64,000 nt of DNA. Origin: Brachionus manjavacas. Lineage: Eukaryota > Rotifera > Eurotatoria > Ploima > Brachionidae. The DNA is taken from assembly GCA_019054805.1 (NCBI GenBank), contig JAHQIY010000042.1, positions 124,001 to 188,000 of the forward strand. The letters run 5' to 3'. This document shows, piece after piece, positions 19,971 through 30,149 of the stretch; the stretch's first letter is position 1, and each line of letters starts with the position of its first letter. Made by a program: the position numbers and the translations under genes. The notes below the pieces were generated by a model. The model had not been told where the DNA came from. It saw only the letters and a list, made by a program, of their open reading frames with translations, and did no database searches.

Positions 19971-22900
19971 TTACGCTGCATCTGTTTTGAGCACTTGAGT
20001 TAACATTTCTAACTCACTGGTTATTGAGTTGTTTTCAACGAGCCCTGCATCTTCAAATGCGTTGGTCACTCCTTCAAGAATGATGGTTTGCTCTCTACCT
20101 TCATCAGTCACTGTCATTACGATGTCTTCGCCATCGACTTCAGCACTAATAGAGTCAATTAAGTCACCGACTAAGACATTATCGTCTTCTTCTAAAATAC
20201 CTCTCAAGTCTATCAAGTCGCTGCCTAAATCAAAGTTGTCGACGACGTCAGTTCCGTTATCGAGAGTGGCATCTAGCCAGACAAACACGTTGTCGTTTTC
20301 ATCACCAAGCATAACCTGGTTACCTAAGTCGGCATCCAAATCATCCCCTTCAGCCGCAGATAACACCTCATACTCTGGCGAGTCTGATACATCAATGGTA
20401 ACCGTTGACTCATTACTAACAGCTAGGTCTGAGTCGACCGCCACATAATCGAATGTTACATCTTCAGTAATATCTTGGGTACCTGATAGGTATCTCAGCT
20501 CCCAGTTGCCTCCAGTTGAACTCAATTCCATCTGTACAATTGGATTATCTGGTGAGGAGTAGCTGAAATCGTATAGAATTTGCTGATTACCGACATCACC
20601 TTCATCTTTCTGGTACTGTTCTACATGAGTTGTGCCATCTGCGAACGTGTAGGTAACTTCAACATAGACGTTGCTGTTGGTATTAAATGAACCTCCCATG
20701 CCGTCTAAACCAAAAGTCACTACATCAAGTGGGTTGTCACTTAGATCAATGATTAAGGTTTCTTGTTTGTTCATCCCGTTACCATCAGTATCACCAATAC
20801 CCCAGCCGACGTGCGGTTGATCCCCGGTATACTGTTTAAGTGGTTTGTTGTTGTTATCGGTAATTGAGATACCTATTGTATTACCGTTATCCAACGTAAT
20901 GAGGCGCTCTGTATCACTCACCCACTCACCCCAGTTGTAGAAGCCATCTTCATCTAGCACTATGTCATCTGGGTCGCCACTATAACCGATTTCAAATGGG
21001 TCACCCGGGCCTGGTACATAGGTAAAGTTGTCAGGATCAAACAATTTTTCAGGGTCGATTTCATCCCCAATGACATGAAGATCTGCTTCAGTAATCACTC
21101 GCGTTTCACCAAAGTCATCGGTATAGAGTAAGGTGCCATATTGAGGAAGCGAGGTAATCATTACGTTAAGTTCTACACCGTTAAAGTCATCATCCTCATC
21201 CGAGATGTGATCGAGGTCCTCATCATCAGAGTCAAAGATAATAGGCACGAAGATCGCGTCACCCGCATCAACGTCGAAGTCTTCGGAGACTGGAAGCTCA
21301 TTGACATTGAGCTCACTCAACTCAACATCTATATCCGTTGATTTCTGGATACCAAAACCATCAACTTCGGTGGCGGTTACAACAAGTGTATGTACATTAG
21401 CTAACGCTTCGAAATTGTTGGTAAATGCCAACACCCCTGCTGCTGTTAGACTTATGTTCCCGTTGGTTGGGTTAATCTCAAATAGCGGCTCGTCAGCGTC
21501 ATTGAAAATATTTGTTTTGATGCTGTAGGTAACATCCTCACCGTCTGCATCCGTCGCAGAGACAGTACCAATCACATAGTCTTCTGTATTGTTTTCAAAG
21601 TAGGAGAACGCATACTGGTCGCCGTCGTTTGGATCAAATACTGGTGCATTGTCATCTAGGTTGATTTCATCAAGATTGACCGTCACATCAGTGGTTTTGA
21701 CTGGCCCTAAACCTTCGTCTTCTGTCGCCGTAACCACAATGCTGTGCTCATTTGCTGCTAGCTCATAGTCGTTGGTGAACGCGACAACGCCTGCTGCGGT
21801 TAAGCTGATCTCACCAGTGACTGAATCGATTTCAAACAATGGCTCTTCAGCATCGTTGAACACATTAGTTTTAATGCTGTAGGTAACGTTTTCACCATCT
21901 GCATCGCTCGCACCAACTGTACCAATCACATAGTCATCGGCTGAGTTTTCGTTATATTCAAAGTTGTATTGACCGCCTTCATCGGTGCCTTCAAATATTG
22001 GAGCGTTATCATCAAGATTAACTTCATCGAGATTAACCGTGACATCGGTAGTTTTGACCGGACCGAAGCCTTCATCTTCAGTGGCCGTAACCACAATGCT
22101 GTGTTCATTTTCCGCTAACTCGTAGTCGTTAGTAAACGCTGCAACGCCAGCTGCGGTTAAGCTGATTTCACCAGTGACTGAATCAATCTCAAACAAGGGC
22201 TCTTCAGCCTCATTAAACACGTTGGTTTTAATGCTGTAAGTGACATTTTCACCATCTGCATCCGTCGCACTAACTGTACCAATCACATAGTCATCGGTTG
22301 AGTTTTCATCGTATTCGAAGTTGTATTCACCGCCTTCATCGGTGCCTTCAAATACTGGCGCGTTGTCATCAAGGTTAATTTCATCCAGATTAACCGTCAC
22401 ATCAGTGGTTTTGACTGAACCCAAGCCCTCATCTTCGGTGGCCGTAACCACAATGCTGTGCTCGTTTTCGGCCAACTCGTAGTCGTTGGTGAAGGCGGCA
22501 ACGCCTGCTGCAGTTAAGCTGATCTCACCGGTGACTGAATCGATTTCGAATAGTGGCTCTTCAGCCTCATTAAACACATTAGTTTTAATGCTATAGGTAA
22601 CATTTTCACCGTCCGCGTCCGTCGCACTGACTGTACCTATCACATAGTCATCAGTTGAGTTTTCATCGTATTCGAAGTTGTATTGACCGCCTTCATCGGT
22701 GCCTTCAAATATTGGCGCGTTGTCATCAAGGTTAATTTCATCCAGATTAACCGTCACATCAGTGGTTTTGACTGGACCCAAGCCCTCATCTTCGGTGGCC
22801 GTAACCACAATGCTGTGTTCATTTTCTGCCAGCTCATAGTCGTTGGTGAACGCAGCCACACCTGCCGCAGTTAAGCTGATCTCACCGGTGACTGAATCGA

Positions 22901-25292
22901 TTTCGAATAACGGCTCTTCAGCATCATTAAACACATTGGTTTTAATGCTGTAAGTGACATTCTCACCGTCGGCGTCGGAAGCGCTGACTGTTCCTATTAC
23001 ATAGTCATCAGTGGAGTTTTCATCGTATTCGAAGTTGTATTCACCGCCTTCATCGGTGCCTTCAAATACCGGAGCGTTATCATCAAGATTGACTTCATCG
23101 AGATTAACCGTGACATCCGTAGTTTTAACTGGCCCCAGGCCCTCATCTTCTGTCGCCGTAACCACAATGCTGTGTTCGTTTTCGGCTAACTCATAGTCGT
23201 TGGTAAACGCGGCAACGCCTGCTGCAGTTAAGCTGATCTCACCAGTGACTGAATCGATTTCGAATAGTGGCTCTTCAGCATCATTAAACACGTTAGTTTT
23301 AATGCTGTAAGTAACATTCTCGCCATCAGCGTCGGAGGCGCTAACTGTACCAATGACATAGTCATCGGTTGAGTTTTCATCATATTCGAAGTTGTATTCA
23401 CCGCCTTCATCGGTGTCTTCAAATACAGGAGCATTATCATCAAGGTTAACCTCATCAAGATTAACCGTCACATCCGTAGTTTTAACCGGACCCAAGCCTT
23501 CATCTTCGGTCGCCGTAACCACAATGCTGTGCTCATTTTCTGCTAGTTCGTAGTCGTTGGTGAACGCGGCAACGCCAGCCGCGGTTAAGCTGATTTCACC
23601 GGTGACTGAATCGATTTCGAATAACGGCTCTTCAGCCTCATTAAACACATTGGTTTTAATGCTGTAAGTGACGTTTTCGCCATCCGCATCACTCGCGCTG
23701 ACTGTTCCTATTACATAGTCATCAGTGGAGTTTTCATCGTATTCGAAGTTGTATTCACCGCCTTCATCGGTGCCTTCAAATACCGGAGCGTTATCATCAA
23801 GGTTAACCTCATCCAGATTAACCGTGACATCCGTAGTTTTAACTGGCCCTAGACCGTCATCCTCCGTCGCCGTAACCACAATACTGTGTTCATTTTCGGC
23901 TAGCTCATAGTCGTTAGTGAACGCAGCAACACCTGCTGCAGTTAAGCTGATCTCACCGGTGACTGAATCAATCTCAAACAATGGCTCTTCGGCATCGTTG
24001 AACACATTGGTTTTAATGCTGTAGGTAACGTTCTCACTATCGGCGTCGGAGGCGCTGACTGTACCAATGACATAGTCATCGGTTGAGTTTTCATCGTAAT
24101 CGAAGTTATACGCTCCTCCCTCGTCAGTGCCTTCGAAAACTGGTGCATTATCATCTTCATTGAGCTCAGTAAATATCACATCAACATCAACAGATTGTGG
24201 CTCACCAATTCCGTCCCCTTCAGTGACAGTGACGACGATATTGTGGACGTTTTCAAGAATTTCAAAATCATTCACAAAAGACGCAGCACCTGCCGCTGTC
24301 AGGGTAATAATCCCGCTATCTGGGTCAATGGCAAATAGGTCTTCTCCACCTTCGTTTTGAATATTTGTCGAAATGCTGAAAATAAGAACATCGTTATCTG
24401 GGTCAGTCGCTGCTACTTGTCCAATGGCAACTCCCGCCGCGGTGTTTTCTGGTATATCAAAACTGTAAACACCGTCTTCAAATGCAAACGTAGAAAGCTG
24501 CTCTTCCCCTTCACTGCCACCAGGGACAAAATCATCTGTCGCGACAAATTGAGGAAGATCATTGGTACCGTTAATCGTCACTGTGACACTGCCGACTGTG
24601 CCGTCAGTAGATTCAATAGGGAATACGTCGACGAGCGAATCACCAATATTAAGTTCATCAAAGGCGCTGTTCGCTACATAGGTCCAATTACCATCGGCAT
24701 CAATAGAAAATGTACCGTTGTCTCCTGCGACACCTTCTTGAGGAATAAATGTCGGAACATCTGTTTCTGTTGCGACAACCGTACCTGTAATGACCCAAGG
24801 AACATCCGTTTCAAAGACGGTAACAGCATCATCTCCAACAAAGACGGCCTGCGCCACTAGATCGAGTAGAGAGAGGCTCTGCGTTTCAGAAAGGCCTTGA
24901 GACTCAAGGCCTGATGTATCAAATTGAGTTTCCGCTAGTGTTTCGGCTCCAGTTCGCTCGATGTCTCCAGTCCCTGTAGGACTCGAACCATTTTGTCCAC
25001 CGGCGGCGGTAGCAAAGTCTTCATTTTGAGTTGGGTCGACACCTTCTTCAATCTGCTCGATGATCGAAGCTATTTCATTGTCCAAGTTAAGATCGAAGTT
25101 CTCACCTCCATCACCTATAAGCTGAGCTTCTATTTGCGGCTCGGTTGCGGCGGTGGCCCCCTGTCCCAAAACGACAATGACTTCTCCAGGCCCTGGTACC
25201 TCTCCTGGAACCAATTCTCTAATCTCACCGTTGATGTCAATTACTACTGTTGTACTAGCCAACATAAACGGTGCTAGACTTTTCGCATTCAT
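19971..25292 (-). CDS. LapA-type cadherin-repeat adhesin with retention module, type I secreted
   Basis: Large surface protein of 1773 residues from the preferred start MNAKSLAPFML (an in-frame ATG 42 bases upstream has no ribosome site). Numbering below counts from that upstream ATG. Residues 15-118 are a retention module (VVIDINGEIRELVPGEV) ending in the TAAG motif at 109-112 (24999-25010), the type of site cut by LapG-family proteases. About 170-265 is a VCBS domain, about 268-393 a divergent cadherin-like domain, 394-1226 seven near-identical 119-residue cadherin-like repeats with DADGEN and DEN calcium-type motifs, and 1227-1340 a decayed eighth copy. The C-terminus (about 1660-1787) is a T1SS VCA0849-type target domain without clear GGxGxD repeats. 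It is very acidic. The channel gene is divergent; no ABC exporter or adaptor gene is adjacent. Confidence 0.88.
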   Translation of the reverse strand: MNAKSLAPFMLASTTVVIDINGEIRELVPGEVPGPGEVIVVLGQGATAATEPQIEAQLIGDGGENFDLNLDNEIASIIEQIEEGVDPTQNEDFATAAGGQNGSSPTGTGDIERTGAETLAETQFDTSGLESQGLSETQSLSLLDLVAQAVFVGDDAVTVFETDVPWVITGTVVATETDVPTFIPQEGVAGDNGTFSIDADGNWTYVANSAFDELNIGDSLVDVFPIESTDGTVGSVTVTINGTNDLPQFVATDDFVPGGSEGEEQLSTFAFEDGVYSFDIPENTAAGVAIGQVAATDPDNDVLIFSISTNIQNEGGEDLFAIDPDSGIITLTAAGAASFVNDFEILENVHNIVVTVTEGDGIGEPQSVDVDVIFTELNEDDNAPVFEGTDEGGAYNFDYDENSTDDYVIGTVSASDADSENVTYSIKTNVFNDAEEPLFEIDSVTGEISLTAAGVAAFTNDYELAENEHSIVVTATEDDGLGPVKTTDVTVNLDEVNLDDNAPVFEGTDEGGEYNFEYDENSTDDYVIGTVSASDADGENVTYSIKTNVFNEAEEPLFEIDSVTGEISLTAAGVAAFTNDYELAENEHSIVVTATEDEGLGPVKTTDVTVNLDEVNLDDNAPVFEDTDEGGEYNFEYDENSTDDYVIGTVSASDADGENVTYSIKTNVFNDAEEPLFEIDSVTGEISLTAAGVAAFTNDYELAENEHSIVVTATEDEGLGPVKTTDVTVNLDEVNLDDNAPVFEGTDEGGEYNFEYDENSTDDYVIGTVSASDADGENVTYSIKTNVFNDAEEPLFEIDSVTGEISLTAAGVAAFTNDYELAENEHSIVVTATEDEGLGPVKTTDVTVNLDEINLDDNAPIFEGTDEGGQYNFEYDENSTDDYVIGTVSATDADGENVTYSIKTNVFNEAEEPLFEIDSVTGEISLTAAGVAAFTNDYELAENEHSIVVTATEDEGLGSVKTTDVTVNLDEINLDDNAPVFEGTDEGGEYNFEYDENSTDDYVIGTVSATDADGENVTYSIKTNVFNEAEEPLFEIDSVTGEISLTAAGVAAFTNDYELAENEHSIVVTATEDEGFGPVKTTDVTVNLDEVNLDDNAPIFEGTDEGGQYNFEYNENSADDYVIGTVGASDADGENVTYSIKTNVFNDAEEPLFEIDSVTGEISLTAAGVVAFTNDYELAANEHSIVVTATEDEGLGPVKTTDVTVNLDEINLDDNAPVFDPNDGDQYAFSYFENNTEDYVIGTVSATDADGEDVTYSIKTNIFNDADEPLFEINPTNGNISLTAAGVLAFTNNFEALANVHTLVVTATEVDGFGIQKSTDIDVELSELNVNELPVSEDFDVDAGDAIFVPIIFDSDDEDLDHISDEDDDFNGVELNVMITSLPQYGTLLYTDDFGETRVITEADLHVIGDEIDPEKLFDPDNFTYVPGPGDPFEIGYSGDPDDIVLDEDGFYNWGEWVSDTERLITLDNGNTIGISITDNNNKPLKQYTGDQPHVGWGIGDTDGNGMNKQETLIIDLSDNPLDVVTFGLDGMGGSFNTNSNVYVEVTYTFADGTTHVEQYQKDEGDVGNQQILYDFSYSSPDNPIVQMELSSTGGNWELRYLSGTQDITEDVTFDYVAVDSDLAVSNESTVTIDVSDSPEYEVLSAAEGDDLDADLGNQVMLGDENDNVFVWLDATLDNGTDVVDNFDLGSDLIDLRGILEEDDNVLVGDLIDSISAEVDGEDIVMTVTDEGREQTIILEGVTNAFEDAGLVENNSITSELEMLTQVLKTDAA
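21657..24155 (-). repeat. Seven tandem 357-bp repeats inside the adhesin gene
   Basis: 2499 bases, exactly 7 x 357. Each unit encodes 119 residues from DDNAP(V/I)FEGTDEGG to TVNLDE(V/I)NL. The protein copies differ at few positions (A/E/Q after GG, ND/NE in VFN), while codons differ at many silent sites. Copy number could vary by recombination. Confidence 0.95.
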
Positions 25293-25579
25293 AACCCAAT
25301 TCCCATCTGTGCGATATAAGTCCCCCCACCCCATTCATGGTGTTAAAACTTTCGCATACTCCCACATCCTATAAAGCTAGAACCCCAGTTACTGACATTC
25401 CACTCAATAGCAAAAAAGTCCATACGAAAGTTTATAAGTCACTAATAATTCAACTCATCAATTTCGCATAAAGATTCTCACTTTTGGAATACGTCTACTA
25501 AGCTTTTGGTACTTACATTTGGGGCATTCCCCCTACATAAAAATGGATTATCGACTTAGCAGACATTAAGGAGGCTCCC

Positions 25580-26893
25580 TTGAACCTGAAAAAGTCACTT
25601 ATCGCTAGTTGTGTGGTTCTTGCGAGCTTCACTGCTTCCTCGCAAACATTGGAGCAGGCAGTCGCAATCACACTCGCTACCAACCCAGAACTAAAGAGCA
25701 CCTTCAACGAGTTTAAAAGTGCAGTTAAACAGGCCGACGCTGCAGGCGGAGCTTATCTACCTAGCTTGGACCTAGATGCAGGTATTGGATATGAAGGTAT
25801 AAATCCAGCAGAATCGACCGGGAGAAGTGATTCTGATCTAACGAGAAAAGAAGCAACCCTTAGCCTTACCCAACTCTTATGGGACGGTAATGCCACTCTT
25901 AACGATATGGACAGAACCGCGGCTGATGCCGAATCCGTTCGTTTCCAACTTTTATCAGACGCCTCAGATCTCGCGCTTCGTGTCACTCAAGTTTACCTTG
26001 ATGCTGTAAAAGCAACTGAGATACTCGCGCTTTCGGAAAGTAATCTAGCCGTTCACAAAGAGATTTACCGCGATATTCAACGTCGTGCTGACTCAGGAAT
26101 CGGCTCGACTGCGGATGTATCACAAGTAGAAGCTCGTATAGCGAAAGCTCACGGGAATCTCCTTGCAGCTCAAAACAATCTTGTTGATACCCATACGCAG
26201 TTCACGCGTTTAGTCGGGCAACAGCCACTGGGCTTAATCTATCCAAGAGCGGATGAAACTAAGCTGCCCCTTTCTTTACAAGACGCGCTCGTCGAGGCTT
26301 ATGAAAAGCACCCCGTAATCAAGGTCTCTCAAGTCGATGTTGATTCCGCACGCTTTCAGTACAAACAATCTAAAGGTAATTACTACCCAACATTTTCCAT
26401 CGAAGCGAGTCAAACCTGGCGTGATGACGCTGGTGGCGACCGAGGCAGTAGTGACGAAACCTTAGCTATGCTTCGCATGCGATACAACCTATATAACGGT
26501 GGTTCAGACAGCGATCTGTCTGAAAGAGCGGCTTACCAGCTCAACCAAGCCAAAGATCTGCGTGACAATGCTTTTCGTCAAGTTGAAGAAAGCCTTCGAC
26601 TATCTTGGAGTGCATTGGATTTAACATTGCAACAAAAGAACTTTTTGGCAGACCACGTAGACTCAGCGTCTGAAACCGTCATTGCTTACGAGAAACAGTA
26701 CCGCATTGGTCAACGAACCTTACTTGATTTACTTAATACAGAGAATGAGCTATTCGAAGCGAGAAAGGATTATTTAGATGCTCATTACGCTGAACAATAC
26801 GCTAAGTACCGCGTAATGAACGCAACCGGCAATCTGCTTGACGCTTTGCTAGTAGACACACCTGAAGAGTGGACTGAGCGAGTGGAGTATTAA
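25580..26893 (+). CDS. TolC-family outer-membrane channel (LapE/AggA type)
   Basis: Type I secretion outer-membrane factor of 437 residues. The start is TTG, fixed by AAGGAGG eight bases upstream and by the signal peptide MNLKKSLIASCVVLASFTASS. The body shows the duplicated TolC alpha-barrel pattern, with LEQAVAITLATNPELK opening the first half, LQDALVEAYEKHPVIK opening the second, and the family signature YRIGQRTLLDLLNTENEL. Next to a retention-module adhesin it is most simply the exit channel for that adhesin. It lies one base before the OmpA-like gene. Confidence 0.92.
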   Translation: MNLKKSLIASCVVLASFTASSQTLEQAVAITLATNPELKSTFNEFKSAVKQADAAGGAYLPSLDLDAGIGYEGINPAESTGRSDSDLTRKEATLSLTQLLWDGNATLNDMDRTAADAESVRFQLLSDASDLALRVTQVYLDAVKATEILALSESNLAVHKEIYRDIQRRADSGIGSTADVSQVEARIAKAHGNLLAAQNNLVDTHTQFTRLVGQQPLGLIYPRADETKLPLSLQDALVEAYEKHPVIKVSQVDVDSARFQYKQSKGNYYPTFSIEASQTWRDDAGGDRGSSDETLAMLRMRYNLYNGGSDSDLSERAAYQLNQAKDLRDNAFRQVEESLRLSWSALDLTLQQKNFLADHVDSASETVIAYEKQYRIGQRTLLDLLNTENELFEARKDYLDAHYAEQYAKYRVMNATGNLLDALLVDTPEEWTERVEY

Positions 26894-26894
26894 T

Positions 26895-27509
26895 ATGAAA
26901 GTTACACAGTTTATCCCATTTACCCTTATGGCTTTCATACCCATTAGCGCAGTGATTGCCGAAGACGAGTACGATTACATCAACACACCTGTGGCGAACC
27001 AAATATCTGATCTCACTGATGACGATAGAGATGGTGTTGTGAATGCGCGAGATATCTGCCCCGGCACACCATCTGGCGCACAAGTAGACAACGATGGCTG
27101 TGGTGCGGCCCTGTTTGAAGAGGAAGAGCGTCAACTTCGTATCTTATTTGCCAATGACTCTTATGAAATAAACCCTATTTTCTCAGATCAGATTCAAACA
27201 ATGGCTGAGTTTTTAGAGCGCTATAAGTCGGCCTCAATTCAAATTCAAGGTTATGCCAGTAAGGTCGGCACGGCCGAATACAATCTAGAGCTGTCAAAGA
27301 AAAGAGCACATGCCGTAGAAGATGAGCTTTTGTCTTACGAGATAGATCCTAAACGAGTAACCATCGTCGGTTATGGTGACACCCGCTTGGAGTCTGATGG
27401 GGTAGATGAAACTTCCCATGCTCTAAACCGACGCGTCACAGCCACTGTCGTCGGTTTGAAAGAAGAGGTAGTCGAAGAATGGACAATCTTCTCAGTTATT
27501 GAGAAGTAG
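26895..27509 (+). CDS. OmpA-family protein with thrombospondin type-3-like calcium repeat
   Basis: 204 residues: signal peptide (about 1-22, ending VIAEDE), a short acidic repeat DLTDDDRDGVVNARDICPGTPSGAQVDNDGCG of the TSP3/OmpA-linker kind (given here only as its position, about 36-68), then an OmpA peptidoglycan-binding domain (about 80-190) with IQIQGYASKVGTAEYNLELS and LNRRVTATV. It probably ties the secretion channel or outer membrane to the cell wall. It is cotranscribed with the TolC gene (one-base gap), as in other LapA-like loci. Confidence 0.88.
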   Translation: MKVTQFIPFTLMAFIPISAVIAEDEYDYINTPVANQISDLTDDDRDGVVNARDICPGTPSGAQVDNDGCGAALFEEEERQLRILFANDSYEINPIFSDQIQTMAEFLERYKSASIQIQGYASKVGTAEYNLELSKKRAHAVEDELLSYEIDPKRVTIVGYGDTRLESDGVDETSHALNRRVTATVVGLKEEVVEEWTIFSVIEK

Positions 27510-27537
27510 TGAGATACTTCACCACCCCACAAAAATA

Positions 27538-27566
27538 AAAGCGCCCAATAAAATTGGGTGCTTTCT
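27538..27566. terminator. Bidirectional terminator between the OmpA-like gene and nhaA
   Basis: Arms AAAGCGCCCAAT / ATTGGGTGCTTT (one G-T pair), with T residues after it on the plus strand and T residues on the minus strand too; the two flanking genes converge. Confidence 0.82.
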
Positions 27567-27585
27567 GTTTTAACCTATTTGGTCT

Positions 27586-28770
27586 TTAGTGCTGAGATTT
27601 GACCTGTGCGTTACTCTCAACACTTACGCTCTTCTTTGGCAGCGAGATGTGCAGTAAGAAGTAACCTAGCAGGGCGGCTGTCGTCGAGCCCATCAAGATA
27701 CCCAATCGTGCGTAGGTATCAAATTCTGCGTTCACTGGGCCAAAGGCAAGCGACGAGATGAAGATAGACATCGTAAAGCCGATACCACACAGGACGGATA
27801 CTGCAAAGATATGGCGGAAAGTAATACCTTCAGGCAGTTTAGCCACACCTGATTTCACAGCAAGCCAACTAAATGAGTAGATACCAAGTGGTTTACCAAC
27901 CAATAGACCAAGCGCGATACCTAGAGGCAGCATTGAAGTCAAACCATCCATCGACACGCCTTCTAACGAAATACCTGCGTTAGCGAATGCAAATAGTGGA
28001 AGAATACCAAACGCTACGTACGGGTGAAGTGCGTGTTCCATATGCTTAAGCGGTGAATGCTCGCCCTTTTTACCTTTAAGAGGAATTGCGAAACCAATAA
28101 CCACACCAGCCAGCGTTGCGTGAACACCAGACTTCAATACCGCAAACCACAAGATAGCACCAACAATTATATATGGCGTAAGTTTGGTTACCTTCTTAGC
28201 GTTGAGCATAAACAGTGCAGCGGTCATCGCAAATCCAACAGCCAATGCAGTGGTAGATAAATCACCTGTGTAGAACAGCGCGATAATCACAACAACACCT
28301 AAGTCATCAATAATCGCCAGAGCAAGTAAGAACACTTTCAGGCTCACAGGTACGCGCTTACCAAGAAGCGCCATGATACCCAATGCAAAAGCAATGTCAG
28401 TTGCAGCAGGAATTGCCCAACCTTGAACCGCTTGCGCGTCACCATAGTTGAACATCAAGTAAACCAACGCCGGCGCAACCATACCACCTACAGCAGCAAT
28501 AGCTGGGAAGATAGCGGTTTCTTTTGATTTTAGAGCGCCTTCTAGTAGCTCACGCTTAACTTCAAGGCCAATCAATAAGAAGAAGACTGCCATCAAACCA
28601 TCGTTGATCCAGTGTGAAACCGACATACCAAACACATAAGTGTGTAAAAACCCTTGGTACGCATCGTTAAGAGAGGTGTTTGCGATTGTCATAGCGATTG
28701 CAGCAGCAATAACTAGTAGAATGCCTCCGGCGGATTCTAGTTTGAAAAAATCGCGAATAATATCACTCAT
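27586..28770 (-). CDS. nhaA: Na+/H+ antiporter NhaA
   Basis: Inner-membrane sodium-proton antiporter for pH and salt homeostasis, fitting a marine organism. 394 residues, slightly longer than the usual 380-390. It starts [21 protein letters not shown] and has the signatures [17 protein letters not shown], the paired aspartates in [13 protein letters not shown] and [14 protein letters not shown] (ion-binding pair DD), and about 11-12 hydrophobic helices. The C-terminus after [10 protein letters not shown] is polar. It is probably monocistronic; the 190-base upstream region holds its promoter. Confidence 0.97.
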   Translation of the reverse strand: MSDIIRDFFKLESAGGILLVIAAAIAMTIANTSLNDAYQGFLHTYVFGMSVSHWINDGLMAVFFLLIGLEVKRELLEGALKSKETAIFPAIAAVGGMVAPALVYLMFNYGDAQAVQGWAIPAATDIAFALGIMALLGKRVPVSLKVFLLALAIIDDLGVVVIIALFYTGDLSTTALAVGFAMTAALFMLNAKKVTKLTPYIIVGAILWFAVLKSGVHATLAGVVIGFAIPLKGKKGEHSPLKHMEHALHPYVAFGILPLFAFANAGISLEGVSMDGLTSMLPLGIALGLLVGKPLGIYSFSWLAVKSGVAKLPEGITFRHIFAVSVLCGIGFTMSIFISSLAFGPVNAEFDTYARLGILMGSTTAALLGYFLLHISLPKKSVSVESNAQVKSQH

Positions 28771-28964
28771 GATATTGTCCTTATATTTATTATGTTAATA
28801 AGCGATTAACAATGAATACAGTTGAGTTTATAGAGTTGGCTACATCAGGAAAAATCGATTGTTTAGATTATATCCTTCGGTTTTTCCGATGCAAACTTTT
28901 ATAAGTTCACCTCATTTCTCTGTTTCATTATAGGCAAAGTATCGGAAATTCCACATAAAATACA

Positions 28965-28999
28965 AAAAGCCACTTCTCATCAGATAAGAAGTGGCTTTT
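28965..28999 (-). terminator. Terminator of the ABC/AttH-like operon
   Basis: Perfect 13-base stem AAAAGCCACTTCT / AGAAGTGGCTTTT with a 9-base loop, about 30 bases after the AttH-like stop codon on the minus strand. Confidence 0.88.
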
Positions 29000-29027
29000 A
29001 TATCACAGAGCTCAACGCCTCTTTAAC

Positions 29028-30149
29028 TCAATACCCAGTCAGTTGCATAAAACCTTGTGCGTTATGACTGCCTGAGGTTGTTATTGGTCCTTCCCAATAT
29101 GGCAGCACAAACGGCAACCATAAGTTGTTGTTCATAGCTTGAGTTTCGAGACTGATCGACAAGTGAGGAATATTGATCATCCAACTCATTGGAATGATTT
29201 TACCATTTGCTAGTACTTCTTCTTTCAGCGGCAACACTTCGATATCTTCATTGTATAAAGTAACGACTTTCCCATCGTTGGTCGCTAGAGTACCAAACAC
29301 ATAAGGCAATTGACTGTCATGGCGGTAACGGTTTATTGAGAGTGTTGTTTCATCATCCAAGTGGAAGACAAACCAGTCCCAACCTTGTTGATCTTCAGCA
29401 AGTAGCCCACTGCCCCACTCTTTGCTCATCCAACCCGTACCCTTAACATCAATCACCTTATCAGGTGCGAGCTCTAACTGGCCTTCAATGGCTAGAAACG
29501 GGGCTGTTAAGTTATGGGATGCGATTGGCAGTAGATCATGTTTAACCACATAACCACGCTCACGAGGAATAACAAATGGACCACGTGTAGTCGTCTTTAA
29601 ACGTACTTTAAACGTGTCTGTCTGCGCGTCCAACAATCCTGGAAATGGCGTACGACCTAGAGAGCGCCAGAACCAGTTGTCTATCCAAAGGCGAAATGGC
29701 TTAGACGTCATTCCAGCCTGTCCAATTCCGCCACGAGCGACACGTTGCTCTCGCCAGACTTTGTCTTTATTAGAGACGACAACATGGGATATAAACAGCT
29801 GGGGGCTCAACCAACCCGACATGTTGCTATCATTAGAGGCTATTCTGAAGTAGCTCCACTGGACACCATATTTTTCGCCGTATTGATCCTCAACATTAGC
29901 AAAGAAGTGCCACCAGCCATGTTGATATTCATTGTGGAAGGCAAAATCTCGAGGAATAACAACAGGGTTATCCGGTAGAACAGGCTCAAACACCTGAGTC
30001 GGTTTAGACACTAGAACAGAACTTACCTCATTCGTTCTAACGGCAATATTGTTACTTGCGCTGTGTTCATACAGTGCTACCAAAGCAAACGCACTTAAGA
30101 TGAGCGTAATAGCGAAAACCCCAAGTATTCTCTTACTTCTACTGCTCAT
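29028..30149 (-). CDS. AttH/CrtC-like lipocalin-fold protein (carotenoid 1,2-hydratase-like)
   Basis: 373 residues with an N-terminal membrane anchor or signal (ILGVFAITLILSAFALVALY) and a periplasmic tandem lipocalin-like body: HNEYQHGWWHFFANV, GVQWSYFRIA, GTGWMSKEWGSG, GWDWFVFHLDDET. These match the CrtC/AttH family. In this operon (ATPase, FtsX-like permease, AttH-like) the protein is more likely a lipid or hydrophobic-ligand carrier than a carotenoid enzyme; no carotenoid genes are nearby. It starts at the base after the permease stop. Confidence 0.82.
   Translation of the reverse strand: MSSRSKRILGVFAITLILSAFALVALYEHSASNNIAVRTNEVSSVLVSKPTQVFEPVLPDNPVVIPRDFAFHNEYQHGWWHFFANVEDQYGEKYGVQWSYFRIASNDSNMSGWLSPQLFISHVVVSNKDKVWREQRVARGGIGQAGMTSKPFRLWIDNWFWRSLGRTPFPGLLDAQTDTFKVRLKTTTRGPFVIPRERGYVVKHDLLPIASHNLTAPFLAIEGQLELAPDKVIDVKGTGWMSKEWGSGLLAEDQQGWDWFVFHLDDETTLSINRYRHDSQLPYVFGTLATNDGKVVTLYNEDIEVLPLKEEVLANGKIIPMSWMINIPHLSISLETQAMNNNLWLPFVLPYWEGPITTSGSHNAQGFMQLTGY

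Noticed and set aside
21657-24155. Possible CRISPR array or satellite because of regular repeats
   Set aside because: The repeat unit is 357 bases, in frame and fully coding for cadherin-like domains, with no spacers.
24357-24860. 167-residue plus-strand frame over the adhesin N-terminal region
   Set aside because: It lies opposite the VCBS and first cadherin-like domains, has no start signal, and the Arg/Cys/Asn-rich composition reflects the acidic codons on the other strand.
25293-25334. Upstream ATG of the adhesin at 25334
   Set aside because: It would add 14 residues not seen in retention modules and has no ribosome site; the ATG at 25292 directly precedes the conserved module.
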